42,874 nt of DNA, from contig NZ_JAGDYL010000028.1 in assembly GCF_017565705.1 (NCBI RefSeq), positions 1 to 42,874 of the forward strand. The letters are read 5' to 3'. The stretch's first letter is position 1; each line of letters starts with the position of its first letter. The DNA comes from Leucobacter ruminantium. GTDB lineage: Bacteria; Actinomycetota; Actinomycetes; Actinomycetales; Microbacteriaceae. Position numbers and translations under genes: made by a program. Shown here in pieces: positions 7,961 to 16,749 of this stretch. A model generated the notes under the pieces. The model made no database searches. It worked only from the letters and a program-made list of their open reading frames with translations, and had not been told where the DNA came from.

Positions 7961-8605
7961 GTGACCAGAATCATCGCGGGCGCCGCCGGATCCCTCCGCC
8001 TCGAGGTGCCGAAGGCCGGCACCCGGCCCACGAGCGACCGGGTGCGCGAGGCGATCTTCTCGGCCCTCGAATCCTGGGGCCTCGTCGACGGCGCGCGCGT
8101 GCTCGACCTCTACGCCGGTTCGGGTGCGCTCGGCCTCGAAGCGGCGAGCCGCGGCGCCTCGGCGGTGACGCTCGTGGAGCGCCACGCGCAGGCGGCGCAG
8201 GTGGCCGGCCGCAACGCACGAACGGTGCTGGGAGCCTTCGGCCGCGGTAGCGGGAAGGGCGGCAGAGGCAGCGAGGGATCGGCCCCCGAGATCGTGGTCG
8301 TGAAGCAGTCCGTGCAGACCTTCCTCGAGTCGACGCCCCCAGGTGGCTCGTCCTTGGCGGGCGACGGGGATCCCTCGCTCTGGGATGTCGCGCTGCTCGA
8401 CCCGCCCTACGACCTCGAGGAGACCGAGCTCGCGGGGAACCTCGCCGCGCTCGTGCCGCTGCTCTCGGCGGACGCGGTCGTGCTGGTCGAGCGGTCGAGC
8501 CGATCCCCCGAGCCGTCCTGGCCCGCCGGTCTGAGGCCGCTCCGCGACCGCCGCTACGGCGAGACCGCGCTGTGGTGGGCGGAGCCGACGCTTCCCGCCG
8601 CTTGA
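7961..8605 (+). CDS. rsmD: 16S rRNA (guanine966-N2)-methyltransferase RsmD
   Basis: SAM-dependent methyltransferase acting on G966 of 16S rRNA. The family start TRIIAGAAGS, the conserved TRPTSDRVREAIFSAL, the SAM-binding segment VLDLYAGSGALGLEAASRGA and the catalytic motif LLDPPYDL are all present. At 214 residues it is ~25 longer than usual; the extra is a Gly/Ser-rich loop near residues 88-107. The GTG start fits the TACCCT box 6 nt upstream. The stop codon is part of a TTGAGCGA sequence that begins a dispersed repeat (see 8597-8625). Confidence 0.95.
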   Translation: MTRIIAGAAGSLRLEVPKAGTRPTSDRVREAIFSALESWGLVDGARVLDLYAGSGALGLEAASRGASAVTLVERHAQAAQVAGRNARTVLGAFGRGSGKGGRGSEGSAPEIVVVKQSVQTFLESTPPGGSSLAGDGDPSLWDVALLDPPYDLEETELAGNLAALVPLLSADAVVLVERSSRSPEPSWPAGLRPLRDRRYGETALWWAEPTLPAA

Positions 8606-8625
8606 GCGAAGCGGGTCGAACCAGC
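8597..8625 (+). repeat. Dispersed GAGCGAAGCG-type repeat overlapping the rsmD stop
   Basis: The segment reads GCCGCTTGAGCGAAGCGG followed by GTCGAACCAGC. The first 13 bases (GCCGCTTGAGCGA) recur at 16741-16753, where they also supply a stop codon, that of the pucR-type gene. The reverse complement resembles the unit inside mutM. Confidence 0.5.
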
Positions 8626-8713
8626 CCTGCGCCCCACGGCCCGCGCCGAGGAGATCGGAGACTCTTCCGGTCGCTTCAACGCCTGAAAACGACCGCAAGC
8701 GCCCCCGATTTCT

Positions 8714-8731
8714 GCCGATATCCCCATCGGC
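8714..8731 (-). terminator. Small stem-loop at the end of the propeller-like gene
   Basis: GCCGAT / ATCGGC, a 6-bp perfect stem with a 6-nt loop, ending one base from the minus-strand stop codon. No T-run follows, so termination is uncertain. Confidence 0.3.
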
Positions 8732-11317
8732 TCAGATGTACCAGGCGTCGAAGGTGCGCACGCCGTACGTCGGGGCGACCGCGCGGTTCCAGCGTGCGGC
8801 GAAGCGCTCCTTCGGTGCATCCGAGGCCGCCGCGGCCGCCTGGCCCGAGGCCGATAGCGACGCGCACCCGCTCGCATTCGCCGCTTCGGCCCAGGCCACG
8901 TACTCCACGTTGGCGGAGTGCGACACGCGGATCGCCTCCGTGAGGTCGTCGAGCAGCGCCTCGCCCTCCGGGATCTTGTCGACCGGCATCGAGGCCAGTG
9001 CTTCCAGCAGCTCGGCGCGGTTGTCGCGCACGGCCTTCATCGCGGCGACCGTGTCGGTGTAACCGCCGGCCGACGCCGTGCAGTACTGCAGTTTCGGCAG
9101 CGCGTCCTTCACCAGCGCACGTCCGTCGTAGGCCTTCTCCAGCACCTGGATCATGTACCGGATCTGATCCTCGGCGGTGTCCTTCGGCTTCTGCACCGAG
9201 AAGGTGCCCTCGCCCTCGGAGCTGTCGTCGACCGTGCGGATCCGCTCGCCGAGCGGCACGAAGATGTAGCGCACCGTGCGCTGCTGCTCGACCGTCTTCA
9301 CATCGGCCTCGTCGCGCACCGTCAGTGTGCCGAGGTCGTAATCCAGGGTCAGCTTGTTCCCTCCCAAAAGCTCGGCCGTGTAGCGCTTCGTCTTCGCGTC
9401 CCAGTTCACCGAGGCCTTGGCGTCGGCACCGGTCGGCTGCTTCGCCCCGTTCGAGAACACGACCTTGGCCTTCGCAGACGGCTGATAGGCCACGAAGGTC
9501 GGCTCGTCGAGCGTCACGCCGCACACGAGCACCCAGCCATCGGGCAGTTCGGCCCAGGCCAACAGGATCGTATCGGCGGGGCAGTTGTAGGGAATGCTGT
9601 CGGGAATCGTGACGCTCGCGGCCTGCGCAGTCTCGGCGTCCGCGGTATCCACCGGCCCGAGGAAGGTGTAGCTGTCGATGACGTGCGAACCTTCGGCAGT
9701 GGTGCAATCGGTGCACAGACTATGCCCGATGATCGCGCCCAGGGGACCTCCGGTGATCTCGGCCACGTTCCCGATCTCGGGGAACTCCCCCGAGAACAGT
9801 TCGGCGCCGCTCTCGCCGTCGAACACCTCGACGCGGGAGATCGAGTTGCGACTGCCATCGCTCGCCCGATCCCCGTCGAAGATCAACACCTGGTCCGCCG
9901 CGACGACCCCGACGGGGTGGTTGCCCGAGTGATCGATCTCGGTGACCTCCCCCGATTCGATGCCGATCAGCGAATACCGGTAGTTCTGCCCCTCCGACTG
10001 CGCGATGAGCAGCCGGTCCTCGCCGTCCCCGCGAACCACCTGCGGGTCCTGGAACCACCCGGGCAGCGCACCCTCGACCTCCCACAGCAGCTCACGGGTG
10101 GCCGGATCATAAGCGCTAACGCGCTGCATGTCGTCGATGAGCAGCACCGGGTCTTCATCTCCGACGACGCTCCAGTTGAACGCGTCCGCATCGGTGATGA
10201 TCTCGGAGGTCGGCGCATCGCAGCCGGGCCCCGCATACGACAAGGTTCCGGCCCCGTAGAGCCACACGCAGTCGGGCGTCCTCGCGTTCCCCACGGTGCC
10301 CGCGAAGACGCCGCTCACCGGGGTGACGTCTCCCTGCCGTCCCTCGAGATCGAACTCGGCGATCTGCTCCTCGCTCAGCAAACGGAGCGCGTCGTCCTCG
10401 AACAGCACCGAGCCGTGCTCCGCTTCCGCGTCGAAGACGATCCCGTTCTCGTCGAACCCGATCAGCTGAGACTCGCCCACGAAAGCGCTGTTGCACACGG
10501 CCTCCGTACCGGCATCGTCGGTCGCGCAGAAACTCGGTGAGCCCCGGCCTTCCTCCTGCCACTTCGGTTCGCCGCTCTCGGGGTCGAGCAGGGCCCATCG
10601 CGCCGGTACATCGCCCGGTGCCTGCTCCCAGTAGTGCATGAGCACGCCCGACGCGAGTTGGATGGGCTGGTCTGCCCGGTTCGCCTGGTTGATCGGCCCC
10701 ATCATGCGCGGCAGGTGGCCTCGCAGCTGCGCGCCCCCGTCGAGGTCGGCACCCAGATCGTCGCCGGTGACGGTCCACTTCTCCTCGACCCCGTTCTCGA
10801 ACGTGATCTTCTCGACCTCGGCCGCGGTCTGCGCGTCGCTCCCTCCCGAGTCGCCGAGCGGACCGTCCTCGCCGAACGGCCAGGTGCCGGTCAGCGCGAG
10901 AGCGCCTGCTCCCCCGCCGAGCGCCAGGGCGACGGCGACGGCTCCCGCGATCATCGCCAGTCGTTTACGCGGGGCGCGGGGCGCACGGACGGCGCCGATG
11001 CCGTCGGCAGTGTCGGTCGCAGCGCCGACGGCCCCGAACGCCACGGCTCCAACCGACGCTTCGGGCGCGACGAATCCGGCCGGTGCCACCGGCGCCGCGA
11101 GCGCCTCGGGAGCGGCTGGCAGGCGCGGAGGCGGCGGGGCCTGCGACTCGGCCCTTCGATCGGCGATCCACTGCCGCAGATCGGGGTAGACGCTGGGGTG
11201 CGACTCGATCAGGTCCCACAGGTCCGGCCGATCGGCCGCGAGATGCGCCAACTGCTCCGGCGTCAGGTCCGGTGACAGGCCGCCCTCGAAGGCCGCATCC
11301 GAAGCGTGCTCGTCCAT
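8732..11317 (-). CDS. Membrane-anchored large protein with N-terminal LRV-like segment and propeller-like ectodomain
   Basis: Residues ~16-55 (TPEQLAHLAADRPDLWDLIE onward) resemble the short variant leucine-rich-repeat segment found in actinobacterial membrane proteins. A Pro/Ala-rich linker follows to ~115, then basic RAPRAPRKR and one transmembrane helix (~120-142), giving an N-in/C-out single-pass protein. The ~700-residue outer part is acidic, with repeated Asp/Gly-rich strands such as LLWEVEGALPG and YRYSLIGIESGEV that suggest a PQQ/WD-like beta-propeller, followed by an alpha-helical C-terminus (from ~720). I cannot assign a function. It lies alone between rsmD and lsr2. No leaderless -10 box is visible at its ATG. 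Confidence 0.75.
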   Translation of the reverse strand: MDEHASDAAFEGGLSPDLTPEQLAHLAADRPDLWDLIESHPSVYPDLRQWIADRRAESQAPPPPRLPAAPEALAAPVAPAGFVAPEASVGAVAFGAVGAATDTADGIGAVRAPRAPRKRLAMIAGAVAVALALGGGAGALALTGTWPFGEDGPLGDSGGSDAQTAAEVEKITFENGVEEKWTVTGDDLGADLDGGAQLRGHLPRMMGPINQANRADQPIQLASGVLMHYWEQAPGDVPARWALLDPESGEPKWQEEGRGSPSFCATDDAGTEAVCNSAFVGESQLIGFDENGIVFDAEAEHGSVLFEDDALRLLSEEQIAEFDLEGRQGDVTPVSGVFAGTVGNARTPDCVWLYGAGTLSYAGPGCDAPTSEIITDADAFNWSVVGDEDPVLLIDDMQRVSAYDPATRELLWEVEGALPGWFQDPQVVRGDGEDRLLIAQSEGQNYRYSLIGIESGEVTEIDHSGNHPVGVVAADQVLIFDGDRASDGSRNSISRVEVFDGESGAELFSGEFPEIGNVAEITGGPLGAIIGHSLCTDCTTAEGSHVIDSYTFLGPVDTADAETAQAASVTIPDSIPYNCPADTILLAWAELPDGWVLVCGVTLDEPTFVAYQPSAKAKVVFSNGAKQPTGADAKASVNWDAKTKRYTAELLGGNKLTLDYDLGTLTVRDEADVKTVEQQRTVRYIFVPLGERIRTVDDSSEGEGTFSVQKPKDTAEDQIRYMIQVLEKAYDGRALVKDALPKLQYCTASAGGYTDTVAAMKAVRDNRAELLEALASMPVDKIPEGEALLDDLTEAIRVSHSANVEYVAWAEAANASGCASLSASGQAAAAASDAPKERFAARWNRAVAPTYGVRTFDAWYI

Positions 11318-11534
11318 GTGACCGTCCTCGTCCGCCCGGGCCGGGCTGCCACCCCGAGCGCGTGCCGCAGGGGTAGTAACGATTCTACGACAACTGCGGA
11401 CGGTGTACGAAAAAGGACGTGGGCGAGATTTTCGCGAGGGATCCCTGTCGGAAAGGGGCCGCCCGCTCCCTCGGAACGGCCTCAGCCCGACGATGCACCC
11501 GACGGCCGCGCACGCCGGCGCGCGGCGCTGCGCA
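11318..11534. other. Intergenic region between the propeller-like gene and lsr2
   Basis: Holds the upstream region of the propeller-like gene, with possible promoter sequence TTGTCG and TAGAAT on the minus strand near 11378-11396, one GAGGGATCC word at 11436-11444, and a weak GGCCG/CGGCC stem near 11457-11482 downstream of lsr2. No gene is seen. Confidence 0.5.
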
Positions 11535-11870
11535 TCACTCGGCCGACTGGTAGGCCTCCATCACGGCCTTCGGAATGCGGCCCGTGTTGGACACCTCGTA
11601 GCCGGCCGACTGGGCCCACTTGCGGATCGCGTCGAGCGTCTCGGCCCGAGCGGCCTGCGAGACGCCCGTGCGCTTCGCCCGCGTCTGCTTGACGCGACGC
11701 CCCGCCTCGACGTATCGGGCGAGGAACTGCCGCAGCTCCGCGGCGTGCTCCTCGTTCAGGTCGATCTCGTATTGCACGCCGTCGAGGCCGAAGCGCACGG
11801 GTTTCGAATCGGATTCGATCACCGTGCCGTCGAGATCATCGACGAGCTGCTGCACATGCCGGATAGCCAT
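11535..11870 (-). CDS. lsr2: Lsr2-family nucleoid-associated protein
   Basis: Actinobacterial H-NS analogue that bridges AT-rich DNA and silences acquired genes. The N-terminal dimerization domain is recognisable (QQLVDDLDGTVIES, then FGLDGVQYEIDL and ARYVEAGRRV). A linker and the C-terminal DNA-binding domain (IRKWAQSAGYEVSNTGRIPK) follow. The length of 111 residues from MAIRHVQQ is normal. The longer reading frame upstream is rejected because a TACGGT -10 box lies 6 nt before this ATG. Oddity: the minor-groove motif, RGR in most Lsr2 proteins, reads TGR here. Confidence 0.95.
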   Translation of the reverse strand: MAIRHVQQLVDDLDGTVIESDSKPVRFGLDGVQYEIDLNEEHAAELRQFLARYVEAGRRVKQTRAKRTGVSQAARAETLDAIRKWAQSAGYEVSNTGRIPKAVMEAYQSAE

Positions 11871-11876
11871 GAATCC

Positions 11877-11882
11877 ACCGTA
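11877..11882 (-). promoter_or_regulatory. -10 box of a leaderless lsr2 promoter
   Basis: TACGGT on the minus strand, 6 nt before the lsr2 ATG. It decides the start codon. Confidence 0.5.
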
Positions 11883-11913
11883 TCGCACGCACCGGCCCCG
11901 CGACATGGAAAGA

Positions 11914-11967
11914 GGTCGGCGCGACTCCCCCGATTCTCCCGGGAGAATCGTTGGAATCGCGCCGACC
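11914..11967. terminator. Nested palindromic hairpin downstream of gabD
   Basis: The outer arms GGTCGGCGCGA (11914-11924) and TCGCGCCGACC (11957-11967) are perfectly complementary. Between them, 11931-11950 is a perfect 20-bp palindrome centred on CCCGGG. The structure begins 18 nt after the gabD stop and can fold on either strand, so it is a likely terminator for gabTD. Confidence 0.65.
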
Positions 11968-11985
11968 CAGACAGCGGTCCCGAAC

Positions 11986-13452
11986 TCAGCGCGGGATCAG
12001 CGTGTACTTGGTGCTCAGGAACTCGTGGATGCCGTCGAAGCCGCCCTCACGACCGATGCCCGACTGCTTCACGCCGCCGAACGGAGCCGCAGCGTTCGAC
12101 ACGAGGCCCGTGTTGAGGCCCATCATGCCCGTCTCGAGCTTCTCGATCATGCGGTGACCGCGGCCGATGTTCTCGGTGAACACGTAGCTCACGAGACCGT
12201 ACTCGGTGTTGTTCGCGATCTCGACGGCCTCGTCCTCGGTGGAGAAGCGCACGATGCCGAGCACCGGGCCGAAGATCTCCTCGCGCATGATCGCGGCCTG
12301 CGGGCCGATGTGATCGATCACGGTGGGCTGGAAGAAGAACCCGGGGCCGTCGATCGCCTCGCCGCCGGTCACGACGGTGCCGCCGGTCTCGACAGCGTCG
12401 GCCACGAGGCGCGCCGTGTTCGCCACGGCCTTCTCCTCGACCAGCGCGCCGATGTCGTTGCCCTCGTCGGCGCCGCGGCCGATCTTCATCGCCGCGACCT
12501 TCTCGCCCACGCGGCGCGCGAACTCATCGGCGACCGACTCGTGCACGATGATGCGGTTCGCAGCGGTGCAGGCCTGGCCGATGTTGCGGAACTTCGCGAG
12601 CATCGCACCCTCGACGGCCTTATCGAGATCGGCGTCCTCGAACACCACGAACGGCGCGTTGCCGCCGAGCTCCATCGAGGTGCGCAGCACGTTCTGCGCC
12701 GCGGCCTCGAGCAGCTTCACGCCCACCGGGGTCGAGCCGGTGAACGAGAGCTTGCGCAGGCGGGGATCGCTGAGCAGCGCGCTCGACTGCGCCGACGACT
12801 TCGAGGTCGGCACCACGTTCACGACGCCGGCGGGCAGGCCCGCCTCCTCGAGCAGCTGCACGAAGTAGATCGTGGTCAGCGGGGTGAGCGCCGCCGGCTT
12901 GATCACCGAGGTGCAGCCCGCGGCCAGCGCCGGAGCGATCTTGCGGGTCGCCATGGCCAGCGGGAAGTTCCACGGCGTGATGAAGTAGCACGGGCCGACC
13001 GGGATGTGCGAGACCACCATGTTGCCGGTACCCTCGGGGTTCTGACGGTAGTCGCCCTGCACGCGCACGGCCTCCTCCGAGAACCAGCGCAGGAACTCGC
13101 CGCCGTACACGACCTCGCCGCGGGCCTCGGCGATGGGCTTGCCCATCTCCATCGCCATCAGCAGCGCGAACTCCTCCTTGCGCTCCATCAGCAGATCGAA
13201 CGCGCGGCGCAGGATGTTCGAGCGCACCCGGCTCGGTGTGTTGCCCCACTCCTCCTGCGCCTCCACCGCTGCGTCGAGGGCGCGCACCGCGTCCTCGACC
13301 GTCGCGTCGGCGATCGTCTTGATGACCTCGCCGGTCGCCGGGTCGGTCACGTCGAACGTCGCGCCCGACGTCGACGCCTCCCACTTGCCGCCGATACCGA
13401 GACCGCTCTCGATGCGGTCGAGCAGCTCCTGCTCATTGGGCTTCAGTGCCAT
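11986..13452 (-). CDS. gabD: Succinate-semialdehyde dehydrogenase (NAD(P)+)
   Basis: Second step of the GABA shunt: succinate semialdehyde to succinate. It is an aldehyde dehydrogenase-family protein of 488 residues. The substrate channel motif is ITPWNFPLAM, the general-base glutamate is in MELGGNAPF, and the nucleophilic cysteine is in FRNIGQACTAANR. The C-terminal GLNTGLVSNAAAPFGGVKQSG is typical of GabD. It follows gabT in the same direction after 99 nt, so the two form a catabolic operon. A palindromic hairpin follows its stop. Confidence 0.93.
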   Translation of the reverse strand: MALKPNEQELLDRIESGLGIGGKWEASTSGATFDVTDPATGEVIKTIADATVEDAVRALDAAVEAQEEWGNTPSRVRSNILRRAFDLLMERKEEFALLMAMEMGKPIAEARGEVVYGGEFLRWFSEEAVRVQGDYRQNPEGTGNMVVSHIPVGPCYFITPWNFPLAMATRKIAPALAAGCTSVIKPAALTPLTTIYFVQLLEEAGLPAGVVNVVPTSKSSAQSSALLSDPRLRKLSFTGSTPVGVKLLEAAAQNVLRTSMELGGNAPFVVFEDADLDKAVEGAMLAKFRNIGQACTAANRIIVHESVADEFARRVGEKVAAMKIGRGADEGNDIGALVEEKAVANTARLVADAVETGGTVVTGGEAIDGPGFFFQPTVIDHIGPQAAIMREEIFGPVLGIVRFSTEDEAVEIANNTEYGLVSYVFTENIGRGHRMIEKLETGMMGLNTGLVSNAAAPFGGVKQSGIGREGGFDGIHEFLSTKYTLIPR

Positions 13453-13551
13453 GATGTCTACTTTCTGTTCGTCGTTCTGCGGCTGCGCGGCAGGGCGCAG
13501 AATCTACCTTCGTACGGGATCCTGCGACGGAGCACAGGACCGGGCGTCTCG

Positions 13552-14889
13552 TCAGTTGGCGGCGATGGCGTCCACCACGACCTGCAGGCCGTCGCGCAGC
13601 AACTCCTCGGAGATGGTCAGCGCGGGCAGGAAGCGGATCACATTGCCGTAGGTGCCGCATGTGAGCACGAGCACACCCTGATCCGCGGCGGCCTTCGCGA
13701 CCGCCGAGGTGAGTGTGGCGTTGGGCTTCTTCGAGCCCGACTCGACGAGCTCGATCGCCATCATGGCACCGCGGCCGCGGATATCGCCGATGCGATCGTC
13801 GGACTGCTGCAGGGCGCCGAAGACCTCCTCGATGATCTCCTGGATACGCGCGGCCCTGGCGAGCAGGTTGTCGGCCTGGTAGGTCTCGATCGTCGCGAGA
13901 GCGGCGGCGCAGGCGATGGGGCTGCCCGTGTAGGTGCCGCCGAGACCGCCCGCGTGCGCGGAGTCCATGATCTCGGCGCGACCGGTGACGGCGGAGAGTG
14001 GCAGGCCGCCGGCGATGCCCTTGGCGGTCGTGACCAGGTCGGGGGTGACGCCCTCGTGCTCGGCCGCGAACATCTGGCCGGTGCGGGCGAAGCCGGACTG
14101 CACCTCGTCGAGGATGAAGACGACGCCGTTGGCGGTCGCCCACTCCTGCAGCGCGGGCAGGAAGCCCTCGGCCGGGGCGATGAAGCCGCCCTCGCCCTGG
14201 ATGGGCTCGATGATGATCGCGGCGAGGTTCGACGCGCCGACCTGCTTTTCGATCTGGGTCAGAGCGACCTCGGCGGCCTCGGCGCCGGTCAGGCCGTCGC
14301 GGAACGGGTACGAGGTGGGCACGCGGTAGACCTCGGGAGCGAACGGGCCGAAGCCGTCCTTGTAGGGGATGTTCTTCGCGGTCATACCCATGGTGAGGTT
14401 GGTGCGGCCGTGGTAGGCGTGGTCGAACACGACCACGCCGTTCTTCTTGGTGTAGTGGCGCGCGATCTTGATCGCGTTCTCGACGGCCTCGGCGCCCGAG
14501 TTGAAGAGCGCCGAGCGCTTCTCGAAATCGCCGGGCGTGAGCTCGTTGAGCTTCTCCGCGACCGCGATGTAGCCCTCGTACGGGGTCACCGTGAAGCAGG
14601 TGTGGGTGAACTGCGCGACCTGCTTCTGCACGGCCTCGACGACGCGGGGAGCCGAGTTGCCGACGCCCGTCACCGCGATGCCCGAGCCGAGGTCGATGAG
14701 CGAGTTGCCGTCGACATCGACGAGCACGCCGTCGCCACCCGCGACGACCGAGATGGGAAGCGCGGCGCCGACGCCCGCGGCGACCGCGGCGTTCTTGCGG
14801 GCGATGATCTCCTGCGACTTCGGGCCGGGGATGCTGGTGACGAGCTTGCGCTCCTGCGGGAGCGAGGGACCGCCGATGACATCGACCAT
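13552..14889 (-). CDS. gabT: 4-aminobutyrate aminotransferase
   Basis: Transfers the amino group of GABA to 2-oxoglutarate, giving succinate semialdehyde and glutamate. Class-III PLP aminotransferase: the phosphate-binding region is FNSGAEAVENAIKIAR, the PLP-contacting aspartate is in FILDEVQSGFARTG, and the Schiff-base lysine is in VTTAKGIAGGLPLSA. From MVDVIGGPS the protein has 445 residues, normal for GabT. This start has a good Shine-Dalgarno (AAGGAG, 6-7 nt away); the longer upstream reading frame is rejected. It is divergent from the PucR-type gene, a probable regulator. Confidence 0.95.
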   Translation of the reverse strand: MVDVIGGPSLPQERKLVTSIPGPKSQEIIARKNAAVAAGVGAALPISVVAGGDGVLVDVDGNSLIDLGSGIAVTGVGNSAPRVVEAVQKQVAQFTHTCFTVTPYEGYIAVAEKLNELTPGDFEKRSALFNSGAEAVENAIKIARHYTKKNGVVVFDHAYHGRTNLTMGMTAKNIPYKDGFGPFAPEVYRVPTSYPFRDGLTGAEAAEVALTQIEKQVGASNLAAIIIEPIQGEGGFIAPAEGFLPALQEWATANGVVFILDEVQSGFARTGQMFAAEHEGVTPDLVTTAKGIAGGLPLSAVTGRAEIMDSAHAGGLGGTYTGSPIACAAALATIETYQADNLLARAARIQEIIEEVFGALQQSDDRIGDIRGRGAMMAIELVESGSKKPNATLTSAVAKAAADQGVLVLTCGTYGNVIRFLPALTISEELLRDGLQVVVDAIAAN

Positions 14890-15072
14890 GGTGATTCTCC
14901 TTGTTGCCGGGCTCCCGGAGGGAGCGGTCTCGAAGCGACCCGGGGGCTGCACCCGAGGGCCGGCGTGATTCTGGATCAGGATAGCTCCGCCCTCTCCCAG
15001 CCTGCGGTGCCACAATGTAGGAAATCAGTTGCGAGATTCACCAGATTGGCAGAATAGATTCGAGAGGGATCC
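14890..15072. promoter_or_regulatory. Divergent promoter region between gabT and the pucR-type gene
   Basis: 183 bp. On the minus strand TATCCT (plus 14979-14984) is a candidate gabT -10 box without a recognisable -35, as expected for an activated promoter. On the plus strand TAGATT at 15055-15060 may be the regulator's -10 box. A GCTCCC/GGGAGC stem (14911-14916/14920-14925) lies in the gabT leader. The GAGGGATCC word at 15064-15072 abuts the regulator's ATG and doubles as its ribosome-binding site. Confidence 0.4.
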
Positions 15073-16749
15073 ATGGCAGACGTTTCGCGCGAGGAATCGC
15101 CTCGCGTCCCGATCCCTCACCCCGCACCTCACCACCCCGTGATCGAGCTCGGCGAGCTGCTGCGGCAGTACCAGCTCGGCCTGGTGCTCGTAGCGGGGAT
15201 ACGCGAACAAGGCGCGCCCGCGCCGAGCGACGAGCGGCAGGGCCACGAGGAGGACGACGATGCCACCGCCACGGCGCGCGTGCTCGCACGCCCCGTGCAG
15301 TGGGTACACGTGAGCGAGCTCGGCGATCCCACCCCCTTCCTCACCCCTCGCACCGTGCTGCTCACCACCGGCGCCCGATTCGCGGCGATACGCGACGGCG
15401 CCGCAGCCGACGCCTACGTGTCCAGGCTCGTCGAGGCCGGCGTCACCGCCCTGGGCGTGGCGATCGGCCTGCACTGGGACCGCATCCCGGCCCCCATCGT
15501 CTCGGCCTGCGATCGTTTCGGGCTGCCGCTGTTCCGGGTCCCCTACGCGACCGCGTTCATCACGATCGTGCAGACCGCCGCCCGCCTGCTCGAAGCGGGC
15601 GCGCGCGAGCGGGATCAGTGGGCGCTCGAGTCGCAGCGCGCCGTCGCGAACGCCTCGCTGCACCGCGACGGGCTGGCCGCCGCCGTGCGCGAGGCCGCGG
15701 CACGCCTCGACCGCTGGGTGTGTGTGACCGACCGCTCGGGCCGGGTCATCGAGTTCGCCCCGCAGACGGCTCACGGCCGTGTGCAGGCCGAGTGGATCCG
15801 CCGCGAGACGCGCCGCCTCATCGATCGCGGAGTGAGCGCCGGCCGCATCGGCAGCGACACGGGGGGCATGCAGCTCCAGACCCTGGGACGTCACGGACAG
15901 GTGCTCGGTGTGCTCGTCGTCGAGGATCACGGCGCGCCCGACAACGCGGAGCGCACACTGATCGGCCTCGTGGCGGCGCTCGCCACCGTGCAGCTCGAGC
16001 ACCGCGCGGGCATCGACGCCGCGCAGGTCTCGCTCCGCGAGGCGATCGTGCAGCTGCTGCTCGCGGGCAGCACCGACCTCGCCGAGAAGCTCGCCCACAG
16101 CGCGGTCGTCCGCTTCCCGCGCGGGTCGGTCACAGTCGCGAGGCACGCGCCGTTCGAGCAGCTCGACCCCACGCTCGTGGAGGAGCTGCACTCGCTCGAC
16201 GCTGCTACGCCGGGCCTCTTCTGCGCCAGCCACGACGGGTCCCCGCTGATCATCGCGGAGACCAGGCACATGCCTGCGCTGCGACGCGCCTTCCTCGCGC
16301 ACCGCACCGCGGCCGGCTTCTCCGAGCGCGGCGACCTCGGCGAACTCGGCGAACTGATCGACCAGGCGGAACGCGCCTTCGCCTACGCGCGCTCGTCCGA
16401 CGCCGAGGCGCCGCTCGACTACCTGCCCGCCCTGCACGAGGGCGTGCTGCGCCTGCTCGACGCCCGGCCCGAGGCCCGCAAGCGGGCCGAGAGCATGCTC
16501 GCCCCGATCAGACGCCACGACCGCAAGCACGACGATGTCATCGAGACGAGCCTCACCGCCTGGCTCAGACACCACGGCCAGACCAGCGCGGCCGCGACCG
16601 AGCTAGGAGTACATCGCCACACCCTCACCGGGCGCGTGCGCGCCGCCGCGGAACTGCTGCAGGTCGACCTCGACTCGCCGGATGTCCGGGCCGACCTCTG
16701 GGCGGCGCTGCGCCTCGTCGGATCGGCGGGCGCCGACTCCGCCGCTTGA
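15073..16749 (+). CDS. PucR-family transcriptional regulator, probable activator of gabTD
   Basis: The N-terminal PucR ligand-sensing domain (residues ~17-170) contains GELLRQYQLGLVLVAGI and the later ALGVAIGLHWDRIPAPIVSA. A variable middle region follows, and the C-terminal helix-turn-helix of the PucR/CdaR group is LTAWLRHHGQTSAAATELGV then HRHTLTGRVRAA. The length of 558 residues is in the usual range. Regulators of this family activate adjacent catabolic genes such as gabT in several actinobacteria; here the gene is divergent from gabT. Its stop codon lies in the GCCGCTTGAGCGA repeat. Confidence 0.9.
   Translation: MADVSREESPRVPIPHPAPHHPVIELGELLRQYQLGLVLVAGIREQGAPAPSDERQGHEEDDDATATARVLARPVQWVHVSELGDPTPFLTPRTVLLTTGARFAAIRDGAAADAYVSRLVEAGVTALGVAIGLHWDRIPAPIVSACDRFGLPLFRVPYATAFITIVQTAARLLEAGARERDQWALESQRAVANASLHRDGLAAAVREAAARLDRWVCVTDRSGRVIEFAPQTAHGRVQAEWIRRETRRLIDRGVSAGRIGSDTGGMQLQTLGRHGQVLGVLVVEDHGAPDNAERTLIGLVAALATVQLEHRAGIDAAQVSLREAIVQLLLAGSTDLAEKLAHSAVVRFPRGSVTVARHAPFEQLDPTLVEELHSLDAATPGLFCASHDGSPLIIAETRHMPALRRAFLAHRTAAGFSERGDLGELGELIDQAERAFAYARSSDAEAPLDYLPALHEGVLRLLDARPEARKRAESMLAPIRRHDRKHDDVIETSLTAWLRHHGQTSAAATELGVHRHTLTGRVRAAAELLQVDLDSPDVRADLWAALRLVGSAGADSAA

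Noticed and set aside
5620-8250. An 876-residue frame on the plus strand opposite recG.
   Set aside because: Antisense shadow of recG; it also crosses the recG/rsmD promoters.
11871-11906. A 12-residue longer Lsr2 start.
   Set aside because: It would overlap the -10 box, and homologues start at the MAIRHV position.
11620-15057. A 1145-residue open frame on the plus strand opposite gabD and gabT.
   Set aside because: It runs antisense to two well-recognised enzymes, is rich in Arg, His and Asp with no family features, and is typical of GC-rich antisense shadows.
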